A DNA stretch of 64,000 bases from Pedobacter sp. Hv1 (GTDB lineage Bacteria > Bacteroidota > Bacteroidia > Sphingobacteriales > Sphingobacteriaceae). Within the stretch, counting starts at the first letter, position 1. Each line of letters starts with the position of its first letter. The stretch is from the NCBI RefSeq assembly GCF_001412215.1, contig NZ_LLWP01000005.1, positions 310,001 to 374,000 of the forward strand. Direction: 5' to 3'. Of the stretch, positions 26,478 to 35,521 are shown piece by piece. The notes under the pieces are model-generated. The model did no database searches and had not been told where the DNA came from. It saw only the letters and a list, made by a program, of their open reading frames with translations. The translations under genes and the position numbers were made by a program.

Positions 26478-27308
26478 TTAACCTAAGTTGACACCATCTG
26501 GTGCAGCAGTTTGAGGTGTTGAACTACTCGATTCCATAAATTCCCAAGTATTTAAAATCGGAATAACATGGTGCGCAGTTAAATCAAATTGTACGGGTAC
26601 CACAGAGACATAACCATGGTCTAAAGCCCAAACGTCGGTATCTTCACCTTTATCATAGTTCTCGAAAACTCCGGTTAACCAGTAATAAGGTCTTTTGTAT
26701 GGATCTGTTCTTTCATCAAAGTCTTCGGCCCATTTGGCATTGGCCTGTCTGCAGATTTTAATTCCTTTTAGGTCTGCTCCTTTAGGGAAGTTTACATTTA
26801 ACAAAGTAGCTTCTGGCAATCCGTGAGAAAGTACTTGTAGGGCTATTGTTTTTACAAACTTTTTGCAATGGCTAAAATCTGCATCTTGCGCAAAATCATC
26901 TAAAGAAAATCCGATAGAAGGAATTTTTTCAATTGCACCTTCTACAGCTGCAGACATTGTTCCAGAATAAATTACGTTGATTGAATTGTTTAGTCCGTGG
27001 TTAATTCCAGACACACATAAATCTGGTTTTTTACCTTTAAAAACTTTATTTACGGCTAGTTTAACACAGTCTACAGGTGTACCAGAGCACTTATACATCT
27101 CTACACCCGGATATAAATCTACCTTATCAAAACGAAGTGGTTTGCCTATGGTAATGGCGTGCCCCATTCCAGACTGAGGTCCATCGGGTGCAACCACTAC
27201 AACATGACCGATTTCTTGCATCACTTCAATTAAACTTTTGATACCTGGTGCAGTTATTCCATCATCATTAACCACTAAAATGGTGGGTTTCTTAGTGTCT
27301 TTGTTCAT
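26478..27308 (-). CDS. surE: 5'/3'-nucleotidase SurE
   Basis: 276 residues. SurE signature ILVVNDDGITAPGI with the metal-binding Asp pair, SGMGHAIT, the CSGTPVDCVKLAV segment and SGINHGLN with the metal-binding Asn, then YSGTMSAAVEGAIEKIPSIGFS. It removes phosphate from nucleoside monophosphates in the cytosol. It heads the surE - membrane protein - lpxB - lacI run and is divergent from the M16 peptidase gene. Confidence 0.96.
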   Translation of the reverse strand: MNKDTKKPTILVVNDDGITAPGIKSLIEVMQEIGHVVVVAPDGPQSGMGHAITIGKPLRFDKVDLYPGVEMYKCSGTPVDCVKLAVNKVFKGKKPDLCVSGINHGLNNSINVIYSGTMSAAVEGAIEKIPSIGFSLDDFAQDADFSHCKKFVKTIALQVLSHGLPEATLLNVNFPKGADLKGIKICRQANAKWAEDFDERTDPYKRPYYWLTGVFENYDKGEDTDVWALDHGYVSVVPVQFDLTAHHVIPILNTWEFMESSSSTPQTAAPDGVNLG

Positions 27309-27399
27309 AATGGTAAAAATACGAGAAATTATGGTAGCACCAGAAATCAGGGCAATATAATTTTCGTCTAATTTTTAGGAAATGTGTGAATCTTCCACT

Positions 27400-27407
27400 T
27401 ATATTTG
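27400..27407 (+). promoter_or_regulatory. -7 box before the M16 peptidase gene
   Basis: TATATTTG matches TAnnTTTG exactly. The -33 position holds only a weak TTTA-like element (27374-27377). It predicts a leader of about 65 bases with a short 7-bp hairpin (AGATGAA/TTCATCT). Confidence 0.5.
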
Positions 27408-27478
27408 ACTCATAACTTATTACAGATGAAACGCCTATCTTTCTATAAGCTTCATCTCCATTAAAACCATATAAACCA

Positions 27479-30412
27479 ATGAAAAACAAATTACTATTGT
27501 TTGTCTGTTTATTAATTTCAGGCTCAAATTTATTTGCTCAATCTGCTTATCAGTGGAAAACAGCAACCGCTGGGGGTTACACCTACAAATACGTAACCAA
27601 CGACCCTTCTAAAACCCGTTTTTACACCTTAAAAAATGGCTTAACTGTTATTTTATCGCCAAATACAAAGGAACCAAATATCGAGTTCCGAATGAGTGTT
27701 AGAGCAGGGAGTAATACCGACCCTAAAAATGCTACTGGTTTAGCGCATTATTTAGAGCATCTTTTGTTTAAGGGAACCGATAAGTTTGGTACCGCCAATT
27801 GGGCAAAAGAAAAACCTTATTTAGATAAAATTGATGCACTTTACGAAAAGTACAATAAAACTACTGATCCGGCACAGCGCAAAGAAATTTACAAAGAGAT
27901 TGACAAAACTTCTGGAGAGGCTTCTAATTTCTCTATTGCCAATGAATACGATAAAATGATTGCTGGTATTGGCGGTAGTTCATCTAATGCACATACTTGG
28001 TACGAGGAAACAGTATACAATGAAGATTTCCCTTCAAATTCTGTAGATAAATTTTTGGCCATCCAAGGTGAGCGTTTCCGTAAACCAATTTTCCGTATTT
28101 TCCATACAGAACTTGAGGCGGTTTATGAAGAAAAAAATCGTGGCTTAGATGATGATCGCAATAAATTAGATGAGGCGATGATGGAATTAGTTTTCCCAAC
28201 ACATAACTATGGTCAGCAGACTACCATTGGTACTATTGAGCACTTGAAAAACCCATCGTTAATTGAGATCAGAAAATACTACAACAAATACTACGTACCT
28301 AATAACATGGCTGCGATTTTCACTGGTGATTTTAATCCAGATGAGATGATCAAAAAAATTGATAAAACCTTCAGTTATATGGTAGCTAAACCGGTTACAC
28401 TTTATAACCCAGCTCCAGAAAAACCATTAACTAAAATTCAACAAGTTGATATTTATGGCCCAAGTGCAGAAATGGTAGACATCTACTACCGTGGTTACGC
28501 AGAAAACTCTCAACAAAGTTTAATGTTGGGCTTGATCCGCAGCATTTTAACCAATGGTAAAGCTGGTTTAATAGACATTAACTTAAACAAGCAACAAAAA
28601 ACATTGAGAGCTAGCGCCAGCTACCAACAAATGAAAGATTATGGTGTATTTAACCTAACTGCACAACCTAAACAGGGACAAACTTTAGAGCAAGCATCAA
28701 AATTATTATTAGAGCAAATTGAGCTGTTAAAACAAGGTAGTTTTGATGATGATTTGTTAAAAGCAATTGTGGCCAACCAAAAATTAGGTTTCTTACAGGC
28801 TTTTGACAGCAATGGTAACAGAGCAGAAAATCTATCAACTGAGTTTGTTTTAAACAGAGGTACCAAATGGGACAAAAACCTTGGCGAAATTGAAGCTACT
28901 GCTAAAATTACCAAAGCACAGGTAGTGGCATTTGCTAAAGAGTTCTTCAAAAACAATTATGTAATTGGTTTTAAACATAAAGGCGAAGACAAAAATGTAA
29001 TTAAGGTAGAAAAACCAACCATTACACCAATCAATGCAAATGCAAACTTAACCTCTCCATTTGTAAAAAGTGTGATTGACGCACCAGTAAAACCAATTGC
29101 ACCTAAGTTTTTAGACTATCAAAAAGACATTGCATTTGGTAAAGTTGGTATTGCTGAGGTATTAACTACTAAAAATAACGACAACAGTATTTTTAGAATG
29201 AGCTATAGATTTAACCTTGGTGCTAACAATTACAAATTATTGCCATACGCTTCTTCTTATTTACCTTATTTAAGTACTGATAAATATAGTGCAGAAGAGA
29301 TTAGTAAAGCGTTTTATAACATTGCCTGTAGCTATAGCCTAAGTGTAGGCGCAGAAATTGTAACTATTAATATTAGTGGCCTACAAGAGAATTTTGATAA
29401 GGCAGTAAGTTTAGTAGAGCATATTTTTGCCAATGTTAAACCGAACGAAAAAGCTTTAACCGAGTTAAAAAGCAACATTTTAAAATCTCGTGAAAACAAT
29501 AAGTTGAACAAAGGCCAGATTATGAATGCCCTTACTTCTTATGCACAATATGGCAACTTAAATCCTTTCAATAATGTATTGACCAATGAGGAGGTGAAAA
29601 ACATTAAAGCTGAAGATTTGATTTATATTTTGCACAACTTAAATAACTACGAACATGTGGTTACTTATTATGGTCCAAAAGATCAAGCTAGCTTTAGTGC
29701 CGATCTTAAAAAACAACATTTATTACCAAAAGAATTTACGCCGGCAGCACCTGCAAAAGTTTATACCTACACTACACAAGATGCAAACAAGGTATACTTT
29801 GCAAATTACGACATGGTACAATCAGAAATTCGTTGGTTAAGGAATACAGGTGTTTACAATAAAGCAGATGCAGCAGAAATTCAGGTTTTCAATAGCTATT
29901 TTGGTGGAGGTATGGGTTCTATCGTTTTCCAAACCATTAGAGAATCTAAAGCGTTAGCTTATTCTACTTTTGCAACTTACCAATCTCCAGATAGAGCAGA
30001 CAAACAATACAGCATGGTGGCTTATGTAGGTAGCCAAGCTGATAAAATGACTGATGCGGTAACCGGAATGAATGAATTGTTAAATGTATTGCCACAAAGC
30101 AACAAATCTTTTGACGGAGCGAAAGCCAATGTATTGAATGGTTTAGAAACTACCCGTATTACAAAAGATGGTGTACTTTATGCTTATTTTGCAGATAAAA
30201 AATTAGGCTTCGACCACGATTCAAGAATTGATCTGTACAAAGAATTGAAACCGATCAATTTTGGTAGCATCAAATCTTTCCACGAACAAAAAATTGCCAA
30301 CAAACCTTATACCTATTTAATTGTAGCTTCTGATAAAAAAGTGAAATTAGAAGATATGCAAAAATTTGGCGCAGTAACTACTTTAAGTTTAGAGCAATTA
30401 TTTGGCTACTAA
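27479..30412 (+). CDS. Secreted M16-family zinc metallopeptidase
   Basis: 977 residues with a signal peptide (MKNKLLLFVCLLISGSNLFAQ). The first M16 domain has the inverted zinc motif HxxEH in GLAHYLEHLLFKG and a downstream Glu in LEAVYEEKNRG. The second half (from about 520) has M16 folds without the zinc motif, as is usual for two-halved pitrilysin/PqqL-like enzymes. It probably degrades short peptides in the periplasm. It is monocistronic: divergent from surE and closed by a strong terminator. Confidence 0.93.
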   Translation: MKNKLLLFVCLLISGSNLFAQSAYQWKTATAGGYTYKYVTNDPSKTRFYTLKNGLTVILSPNTKEPNIEFRMSVRAGSNTDPKNATGLAHYLEHLLFKGTDKFGTANWAKEKPYLDKIDALYEKYNKTTDPAQRKEIYKEIDKTSGEASNFSIANEYDKMIAGIGGSSSNAHTWYEETVYNEDFPSNSVDKFLAIQGERFRKPIFRIFHTELEAVYEEKNRGLDDDRNKLDEAMMELVFPTHNYGQQTTIGTIEHLKNPSLIEIRKYYNKYYVPNNMAAIFTGDFNPDEMIKKIDKTFSYMVAKPVTLYNPAPEKPLTKIQQVDIYGPSAEMVDIYYRGYAENSQQSLMLGLIRSILTNGKAGLIDINLNKQQKTLRASASYQQMKDYGVFNLTAQPKQGQTLEQASKLLLEQIELLKQGSFDDDLLKAIVANQKLGFLQAFDSNGNRAENLSTEFVLNRGTKWDKNLGEIEATAKITKAQVVAFAKEFFKNNYVIGFKHKGEDKNVIKVEKPTITPINANANLTSPFVKSVIDAPVKPIAPKFLDYQKDIAFGKVGIAEVLTTKNNDNSIFRMSYRFNLGANNYKLLPYASSYLPYLSTDKYSAEEISKAFYNIACSYSLSVGAEIVTINISGLQENFDKAVSLVEHIFANVKPNEKALTELKSNILKSRENNKLNKGQIMNALTSYAQYGNLNPFNNVLTNEEVKNIKAEDLIYILHNLNNYEHVVTYYGPKDQASFSADLKKQHLLPKEFTPAAPAKVYTYTTQDANKVYFANYDMVQSEIRWLRNTGVYNKADAAEIQVFNSYFGGGMGSIVFQTIRESKALAYSTFATYQSPDRADKQYSMVAYVGSQADKMTDAVTGMNELLNVLPQSNKSFDGAKANVLNGLETTRITKDGVLYAYFADKKLGFDHDSRIDLYKELKPINFGSIKSFHEQKIANKPYTYLIVASDKKVKLEDMQKFGAVTTLSLEQLFGY

Positions 30413-30444
30413 ACTAGAGCGACGATTTAGTTAAAAAAATCATC

Positions 30445-30479
30445 AAAAAAGCGAATTCGGAAACGGATTCGCTTTTTTT
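30445..30479 (+). terminator. Intrinsic terminator after the M16 gene
   Basis: A G/C-containing stem GCGAATTCG with GAAA loop pairs with CGGATTCGC (one G-T pair), flanked by six A on the left and seven T on the right. Confidence 0.88.
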
Positions 30480-30530
30480 GTGAATGTGGTTTTTATATCA
30501 ATAACATTACTGGGCAAGTTTATGTTGACA

Positions 30531-30561
30531 TTTGAATTTAAAAATCAATCAGTTATCTTTA
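30531..30561 (+). promoter_or_regulatory. Promoter of the first paralogous secreted-protein gene
   Basis: TTTG at 30531-30534, exactly 19 bases, then TATCTTTA at 30554-30561: a near-perfect Bacteroidota promoter. The ATG follows 4 bases later at 30566, so the transcript would be leaderless or nearly so. Confidence 0.7.
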
Positions 30562-30565
30562 ACAG

Positions 30566-32980
30566 ATGCGCTTATTTCTTTTTTGCCTCTTATTAGTTTG
30601 TAAAATGCAGCAAGCCTTTGCTCAAGATCCCTTAGCTGAGAAAATGAGCTGGTACAACCTTTCTAAACCTCATAATAATCTGTTTGTACATTTCGACAAG
30701 AATGTATATTCAAATAATGAAATGATATGGTTTACGGGCTATCTGCTCAAATCGAATTTAAAAGAAGCTGATGCGCATCAGATCATGTCGGTAGCTTTGA
30801 TCAGGGCCATAGACAGTACCGTTGTACTGCAAAAAAGATACCTAATGGATAAGGGCATAGCTATGGGTAGCCTGCAAATCCCAGATTTCGTACTAACAGG
30901 AGATTATTATCTGACAGCCTTTACCAATATGACTATTGGGGGCAAACCTGCCGCCATGTTTGTTCAGCCTATTACCCTAAAAACCAATATTGATCCTCCA
31001 TTTAAGGCCAATATCAAATTGACAGATACCACAACCAAAGGGAATGACCCACATCAGGTACTGATCTCTGTAACCACAAAAGATGGCTTGTTTTTACCAA
31101 AACCTACTAGCATTAGCTACAGGTATGGGGCGCTTTATAAAAATACCAAAACAGATGCCTCTGGTCAATTACTGATTAGCCTGCCACAACAGAACCAATT
31201 AAGCGACCCTAATATTTATGTGAAATTACAGTACGAAAAAGACAGTACTTTTATCAACATGCCATTACCACAACCAAAGGCTAAGGCGAGTGTCAAATTC
31301 TATCCAGAGGGGGGCAATATGGTTGCTGGCCTACCTGCAAAAATAGGTTGGGAGGTAAAAGACCAGCAAAACCGACCAATACCTTTAAAAGCCCTGTTAT
31401 TTAAAGATAACAAGGTGGTTGATACCCTTGAGACCAGCAGTTATGGCATTGGCAAATTTCAAATGGTACCAGAAAGCAATCATACTTATACTGTTAAACT
31501 TGTGCATTCTGGTCTGGCCGACAGTGTGTATACTTTGCCGAGTGCCATTGCCGAAGGATTGGTAATGGATATGGCAAATGCAGTGGTACAGGATACGCTG
31601 AAACTTACCCTAGGCAGTAATGCTACACGTAAGTTCATTATTCGAGTGCATAATTTTAGGGAGAGTTTTTTATATATCCCATTTGATATGGGATACAGCA
31701 AAAGGGTAATTAAAATACCCCTAACGGAAGTACCCAAAGGGCTTGCGGTAGTAACCATTTCTGACAGCTTAAATCGACCGCTGGCAGAAAGGATGTTCTT
31801 TGCCCATTATGATCGGACTGAAAGGATTAAACTTACCACAGATCAACCAAGTTACAAACAAAGAGAAAAGGTAACCCTGAAACTTAACCTAAAAAACGTA
31901 GAAGAACAAGCTATCGTTTCCGTTGCCTGCGTACAAGACAATAGGCTTGAGCTTAAAAAGATGACCGATATAGAAAGTTACACCTATCTCAATCAAGAGC
32001 TAGGTACTTTGCCCCTCCATGTAAATGGAAATGGATTTACAGACAGAGAATATATGGAACAAGTGCTACTGGTAAAAGGATGGAGAAAATACACCTGGCA
32101 GGAGCTACAACAAACCTTGGCCAAAGATACCGTTCAACACTTAGAGAACCTTAAAATTAGTGGGCAGGTAACCAGGTATAAAAAAGAGCTGGGCAAAGCT
32201 AAGGTGCTCGGTACTATTGGCGGCGATCAAATGGCCATGATCAATACCGAAGAAAAGGGTATTTTCTATTTTCAAAATGATCAACTCCTTACCTCTTCAG
32301 AAAATAAGATGTTCATATTTGTAAATGACAAGGACAAGTACCCTTATGATATCAAAATTAATGACCCCTATATCAACCTAAATAAACAAGTAGCAAAAAG
32401 GCTATCCAATGAAATTGTTATCTCTCCTACTAATTTGCTCAACAATTCAGGATTGGTCATCAATGGCAATGAGAAGGCAATTCGTTTGCAACAAATCACC
32501 ATCACCTCTAAAAAAGATAAAAGTTTTAATAATTTGAACCCTCAAGAAAAAAAATTACCCGGGTCAAATGCTTGTGGAGATTATGTTTGTGTGTACAATA
32601 TTTTAAATTGCCGTAACCATGTTAATGACTTTGCCAATACACAACCCATTCCTGGAACAAAATATACAACTTCTAATAAATCGGTAGTAACTTACCGCGA
32701 GTGTACAATCGCTTCGCCAGAAGAAAAACAATTTCTTTATCCTATTACTGGAATCTATTTACATAAAGAGTTTTATCATGATGAATATAAGGAACCCCAA
32801 GAGCCGGCTTTTTTTTCTACTATTTATTGGAATTACCTTACCCCATTAAAAGCTGGCAAAGAAACCGAACTGAGCTTTTATACTAGCGACATTAAGGGAA
32901 AGTTCAGGATTGTAGTGCAAGGCACAACCAATAAAGGTGTAGTTTATGCTGAACAATTTTTTGAGGTAAAAGCCAATTGA
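30566..32980 (+). CDS. Secreted multi-domain MG2-like surface protein, paralogue 1
   Basis: 804 residues with signal peptide (ending QQAFAQ). The sequence (NLFVHFDKNVYSNNEMIWFTGYLLKS, then repeated beta-rich domains such as FYPEGGNMVAGLPAKIGWEVKD) fits the macroglobulin-like MG2 proteins common in Bacteroidota, often with TonB-plug segments. A cysteine motif CGDYVCVYNILNC lies near the C-terminus. It is about two thirds identical by eye to the next gene, and both end with a shared domain (HKEFYHDEYKEPQEPAFFSTIYWN). Its role is unknown; export to periplasm or surface is likely. Confidence 0.8.
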   Translation: MRLFLFCLLLVCKMQQAFAQDPLAEKMSWYNLSKPHNNLFVHFDKNVYSNNEMIWFTGYLLKSNLKEADAHQIMSVALIRAIDSTVVLQKRYLMDKGIAMGSLQIPDFVLTGDYYLTAFTNMTIGGKPAAMFVQPITLKTNIDPPFKANIKLTDTTTKGNDPHQVLISVTTKDGLFLPKPTSISYRYGALYKNTKTDASGQLLISLPQQNQLSDPNIYVKLQYEKDSTFINMPLPQPKAKASVKFYPEGGNMVAGLPAKIGWEVKDQQNRPIPLKALLFKDNKVVDTLETSSYGIGKFQMVPESNHTYTVKLVHSGLADSVYTLPSAIAEGLVMDMANAVVQDTLKLTLGSNATRKFIIRVHNFRESFLYIPFDMGYSKRVIKIPLTEVPKGLAVVTISDSLNRPLAERMFFAHYDRTERIKLTTDQPSYKQREKVTLKLNLKNVEEQAIVSVACVQDNRLELKKMTDIESYTYLNQELGTLPLHVNGNGFTDREYMEQVLLVKGWRKYTWQELQQTLAKDTVQHLENLKISGQVTRYKKELGKAKVLGTIGGDQMAMINTEEKGIFYFQNDQLLTSSENKMFIFVNDKDKYPYDIKINDPYINLNKQVAKRLSNEIVISPTNLLNNSGLVINGNEKAIRLQQITITSKKDKSFNNLNPQEKKLPGSNACGDYVCVYNILNCRNHVNDFANTQPIPGTKYTTSNKSVVTYRECTIASPEEKQFLYPITGIYLHKEFYHDEYKEPQEPAFFSTIYWNYLTPLKAGKETELSFYTSDIKGKFRIVVQGTTNKGVVYAEQFFEVKAN

Positions 32981-33040
32981 CATCGATTTGGCAAAAAACA
33001 GGTAAAGTGTCGAACATTAAGTATCGAGTTTGTATTGACA

Positions 33041-33071
33041 TTTGAATTTCAAAATCAATCAGTTATCTTTA
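33041..33071 (+). promoter_or_regulatory. Duplicated promoter of the second paralogue
   Basis: TTTG at 33041-33044, 19 bases, TATCTTTA at 33064-33071. The block 33035-33089 differs from 30525-30579 by one base, so the duplication took the promoter with it. The ATG at 33076 is again 4 bases after the box. Confidence 0.7.
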
Positions 33072-33075
33072 ACAG

Positions 33076-35457
33076 ATGCGCTTATTTCTCTTTTTTGTAT
33101 TGTTATGCTGTAAGTTGACATCTGTTTTTGGCCAAGACCATTTGGAAGCCAAAATGAAGAGTTATGACCTCTCTAAACCTTATGCTAATCTATTTGTGCA
33201 TTTTGATAAAAATGTTTACTCAAATAATGAAACCATCTGGTTTACAGGATACCTGTTAAAATCGAATTTACAAAGCGGTTATACGCCTCATGTCATGTCG
33301 GTAGCTTTGATCAGGGCAATTGATAGCAGTGTGGTGATGCAAAAAAAGTATATCATGGATAAAGGAATTGCTTTGGGCAGTATGTTACTCCCAGATTCTA
33401 TTCAAACAGGCAATTATTACTTGGCCGCCTCTACAGATATCATTACCAATGGCAAACCCATTACCTTATTTGTGCAACCAGTTACATTAAAAACCAATAT
33501 TGACCCAAAGTTTAAGGCCAATATGAAATTGATGGATGTTTCTAAGAAAGAAACCAATGTGCATCAAATATTAATTGCCGTTACCAGTAAAGAAGGGCTG
33601 TTTTTACCCAAACCTACCAGCATTAGTTACAGGTATGGCAATAGCTATAAGAATGCCAAAACAGATGTATCTGGCCAGTTATTAATCAGCATTCCGAAGC
33701 AAGATCAGCTCGTTGATCCGAATATCTATGTGAAGCTGAAATACGAAAAAGACAGTACATTTATCAATATGCCCTTACCACAGCCCAAAGCCAAGGCTAG
33801 CGTCAAATTCTATCCGGAGGGAGGCAACATGATTGTTGGGCTACCCACAAAAATAGCTTGGGAGGTAAAAGACCAACAAAATAGGCCAATGGCTTTAAAA
33901 GCCTTTCTGCTTAAAGGTAATGAAGTAATAGATACCATTGAAACCAGCAGCTATGGAATTGGCAAATTTCAAATGGTAGCAGAAAATAATCATGCCTATA
34001 CTGTTAAACTTGTTCATTCTGATCTGGCCGACAGTGTATATGTTTTACCAAAAGCCATTGACAAAGGATTAGCAATGAATATGGCCAATGCAGTGGTACA
34101 GGATACACTGAAATTAACCTTAACTAGTAATGCCACACGTAAGTTCGCTATTCGAATACATAATTTTAGAGAGAGTTTTTTATACATCCCATTTGACATG
34201 GAGTATAACAAAAGGGCGATTAAAATACCGCTAACCGAAGTTCCAAAGGGGCTTGTTACCTTAACCATTTCTGATAGTTTAGATCGGCCAATGGCAGAGA
34301 GAATGTTCTTTGCCCATTATGATCCAAGTGAAAAGATTGGAATTACAACTGATCAAACCACTTACAAACAAAGAGAAAAAGTAACCTTAAAACTTGACCT
34401 AAAGGATATAGAAGAACAAGCCATTGTTTCTATTGCCTGTGTACAAGACAATAGGCTTGAGCTTAAAAAGATGACCGACATAGAAAGTTACAGTTATCTT
34501 AGTCAAGAATTGGGTACTTTACCGCTGCATAGAAATGGATATGGATTTGCTGATCAAGAATACTTAGAGCAAGTTTTATTGATAAAGGGCTGGAGAAAAT
34601 ATACTTGGCAAGATTTACAAGCCGCCAACCCAAAAGATACGGTTCAACAACACTTAAGTCTCCTTAAAATTAGTGGACGTGTACTCAAAAATAAAAAAGA
34701 GCTCAATACAGTAACAACCATTGGTATGTTCGGGAACAATACCACCAACTTAGTCAATACGAATATAAAAGGGCATTTTGACCTTAACACTAGTGATCTA
34801 TTGACAGAGAGCGAAAAGAAGTTATATTTATTTGCTAACGAGAAAAATAAACTTCCTTATACTATTCTGGTAAATGATGAGTTTATCAGTACTAACGAAA
34901 AAATAGCTCAAAACTTGGCTCATGAGAACACGGTCATTCCTTCTGGCTTGATCAATACCACAGAGCTGTTGCTCAAAAACAATGAAAAAGCGACCCGTTT
35001 AAAAGAAATCTTGGTTACTGCGAAAAATGATGATCGCTTTAATTATGGTGTTGGCCCTAATCCATGTGGCGATTATGTGTGCAGTTACAATATTTTAAAT
35101 TGCCCTAATCATTCTGGAGACCCCCGTAATACGAGACCTGTTAAAGGCTTTTCTTATTTAACAGCCGGGGTGAAACTGGTATACCCTGGTTGTGATGAAC
35201 CATCTTCCACATTTTTCAACATCAACCCGCTCTATTTACATAAGGAATTTTACATCAACGATTATAAAGAACCCCAAGAGCCTGCCTTTTTTTCTACGCT
35301 GTATTGGAATTATGCCACCCTATTAAAAGCAAGTACACCAACCGAACTTAATTTTTACACCAGTGATATTACAGGAAAGTTTAGGATTGTTGTACAGGGC
35401 GTTAGCGATAAAGGTGTTATTTACTCGCAAAAAATCTTTGAGGTAAAAGGTAATTGA
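33076..35457 (+). CDS. Secreted multi-domain MG2-like surface protein, paralogue 2
   Basis: 793 residues, signal peptide ending SVFGQ. It is colinear with the preceding gene over its whole length, including LFVHFDKNVYSNNE, FYPEGGN and the cysteine motif CGDYVCSYNILNC. Divergence is highest around residues 540-650 (EKKLYLFANEKNK region) and around 700. This indicates an older tandem duplication with one variable region. Function is unknown. Each copy has its own promoter, so separate expression is possible. Confidence 0.8.
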   Translation: MRLFLFFVLLCCKLTSVFGQDHLEAKMKSYDLSKPYANLFVHFDKNVYSNNETIWFTGYLLKSNLQSGYTPHVMSVALIRAIDSSVVMQKKYIMDKGIALGSMLLPDSIQTGNYYLAASTDIITNGKPITLFVQPVTLKTNIDPKFKANMKLMDVSKKETNVHQILIAVTSKEGLFLPKPTSISYRYGNSYKNAKTDVSGQLLISIPKQDQLVDPNIYVKLKYEKDSTFINMPLPQPKAKASVKFYPEGGNMIVGLPTKIAWEVKDQQNRPMALKAFLLKGNEVIDTIETSSYGIGKFQMVAENNHAYTVKLVHSDLADSVYVLPKAIDKGLAMNMANAVVQDTLKLTLTSNATRKFAIRIHNFRESFLYIPFDMEYNKRAIKIPLTEVPKGLVTLTISDSLDRPMAERMFFAHYDPSEKIGITTDQTTYKQREKVTLKLDLKDIEEQAIVSIACVQDNRLELKKMTDIESYSYLSQELGTLPLHRNGYGFADQEYLEQVLLIKGWRKYTWQDLQAANPKDTVQQHLSLLKISGRVLKNKKELNTVTTIGMFGNNTTNLVNTNIKGHFDLNTSDLLTESEKKLYLFANEKNKLPYTILVNDEFISTNEKIAQNLAHENTVIPSGLINTTELLLKNNEKATRLKEILVTAKNDDRFNYGVGPNPCGDYVCSYNILNCPNHSGDPRNTRPVKGFSYLTAGVKLVYPGCDEPSSTFFNINPLYLHKEFYINDYKEPQEPAFFSTLYWNYATLLKASTPTELNFYTSDITGKFRIVVQGVSDKGVIYSQKIFEVKGN

Positions 35458-35473
35458 GCATTATCGAATCAAA

Positions 35474-35499
35474 AAATGCACCGCCTAAGCAATGCATTT
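35474..35499. terminator. Weak hairpin between convergent genes
   Basis: AAATGCA at 35474-35480 pairs with TGCATTT at 35493-35499 across a 12-base loop, with A run before and T run after. It is a modest candidate terminator for both flanking genes. Confidence 0.35.
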
Positions 35500-35521
35500 A
35501 ATCAAAATATTTAAAGTAACG

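Noticed and set aside
30566..35457. TonB-dependent receptors
   Set aside because: The two paralogues have signal peptides and MG2-like beta domains, but I see no barrel or SusC-type plug.
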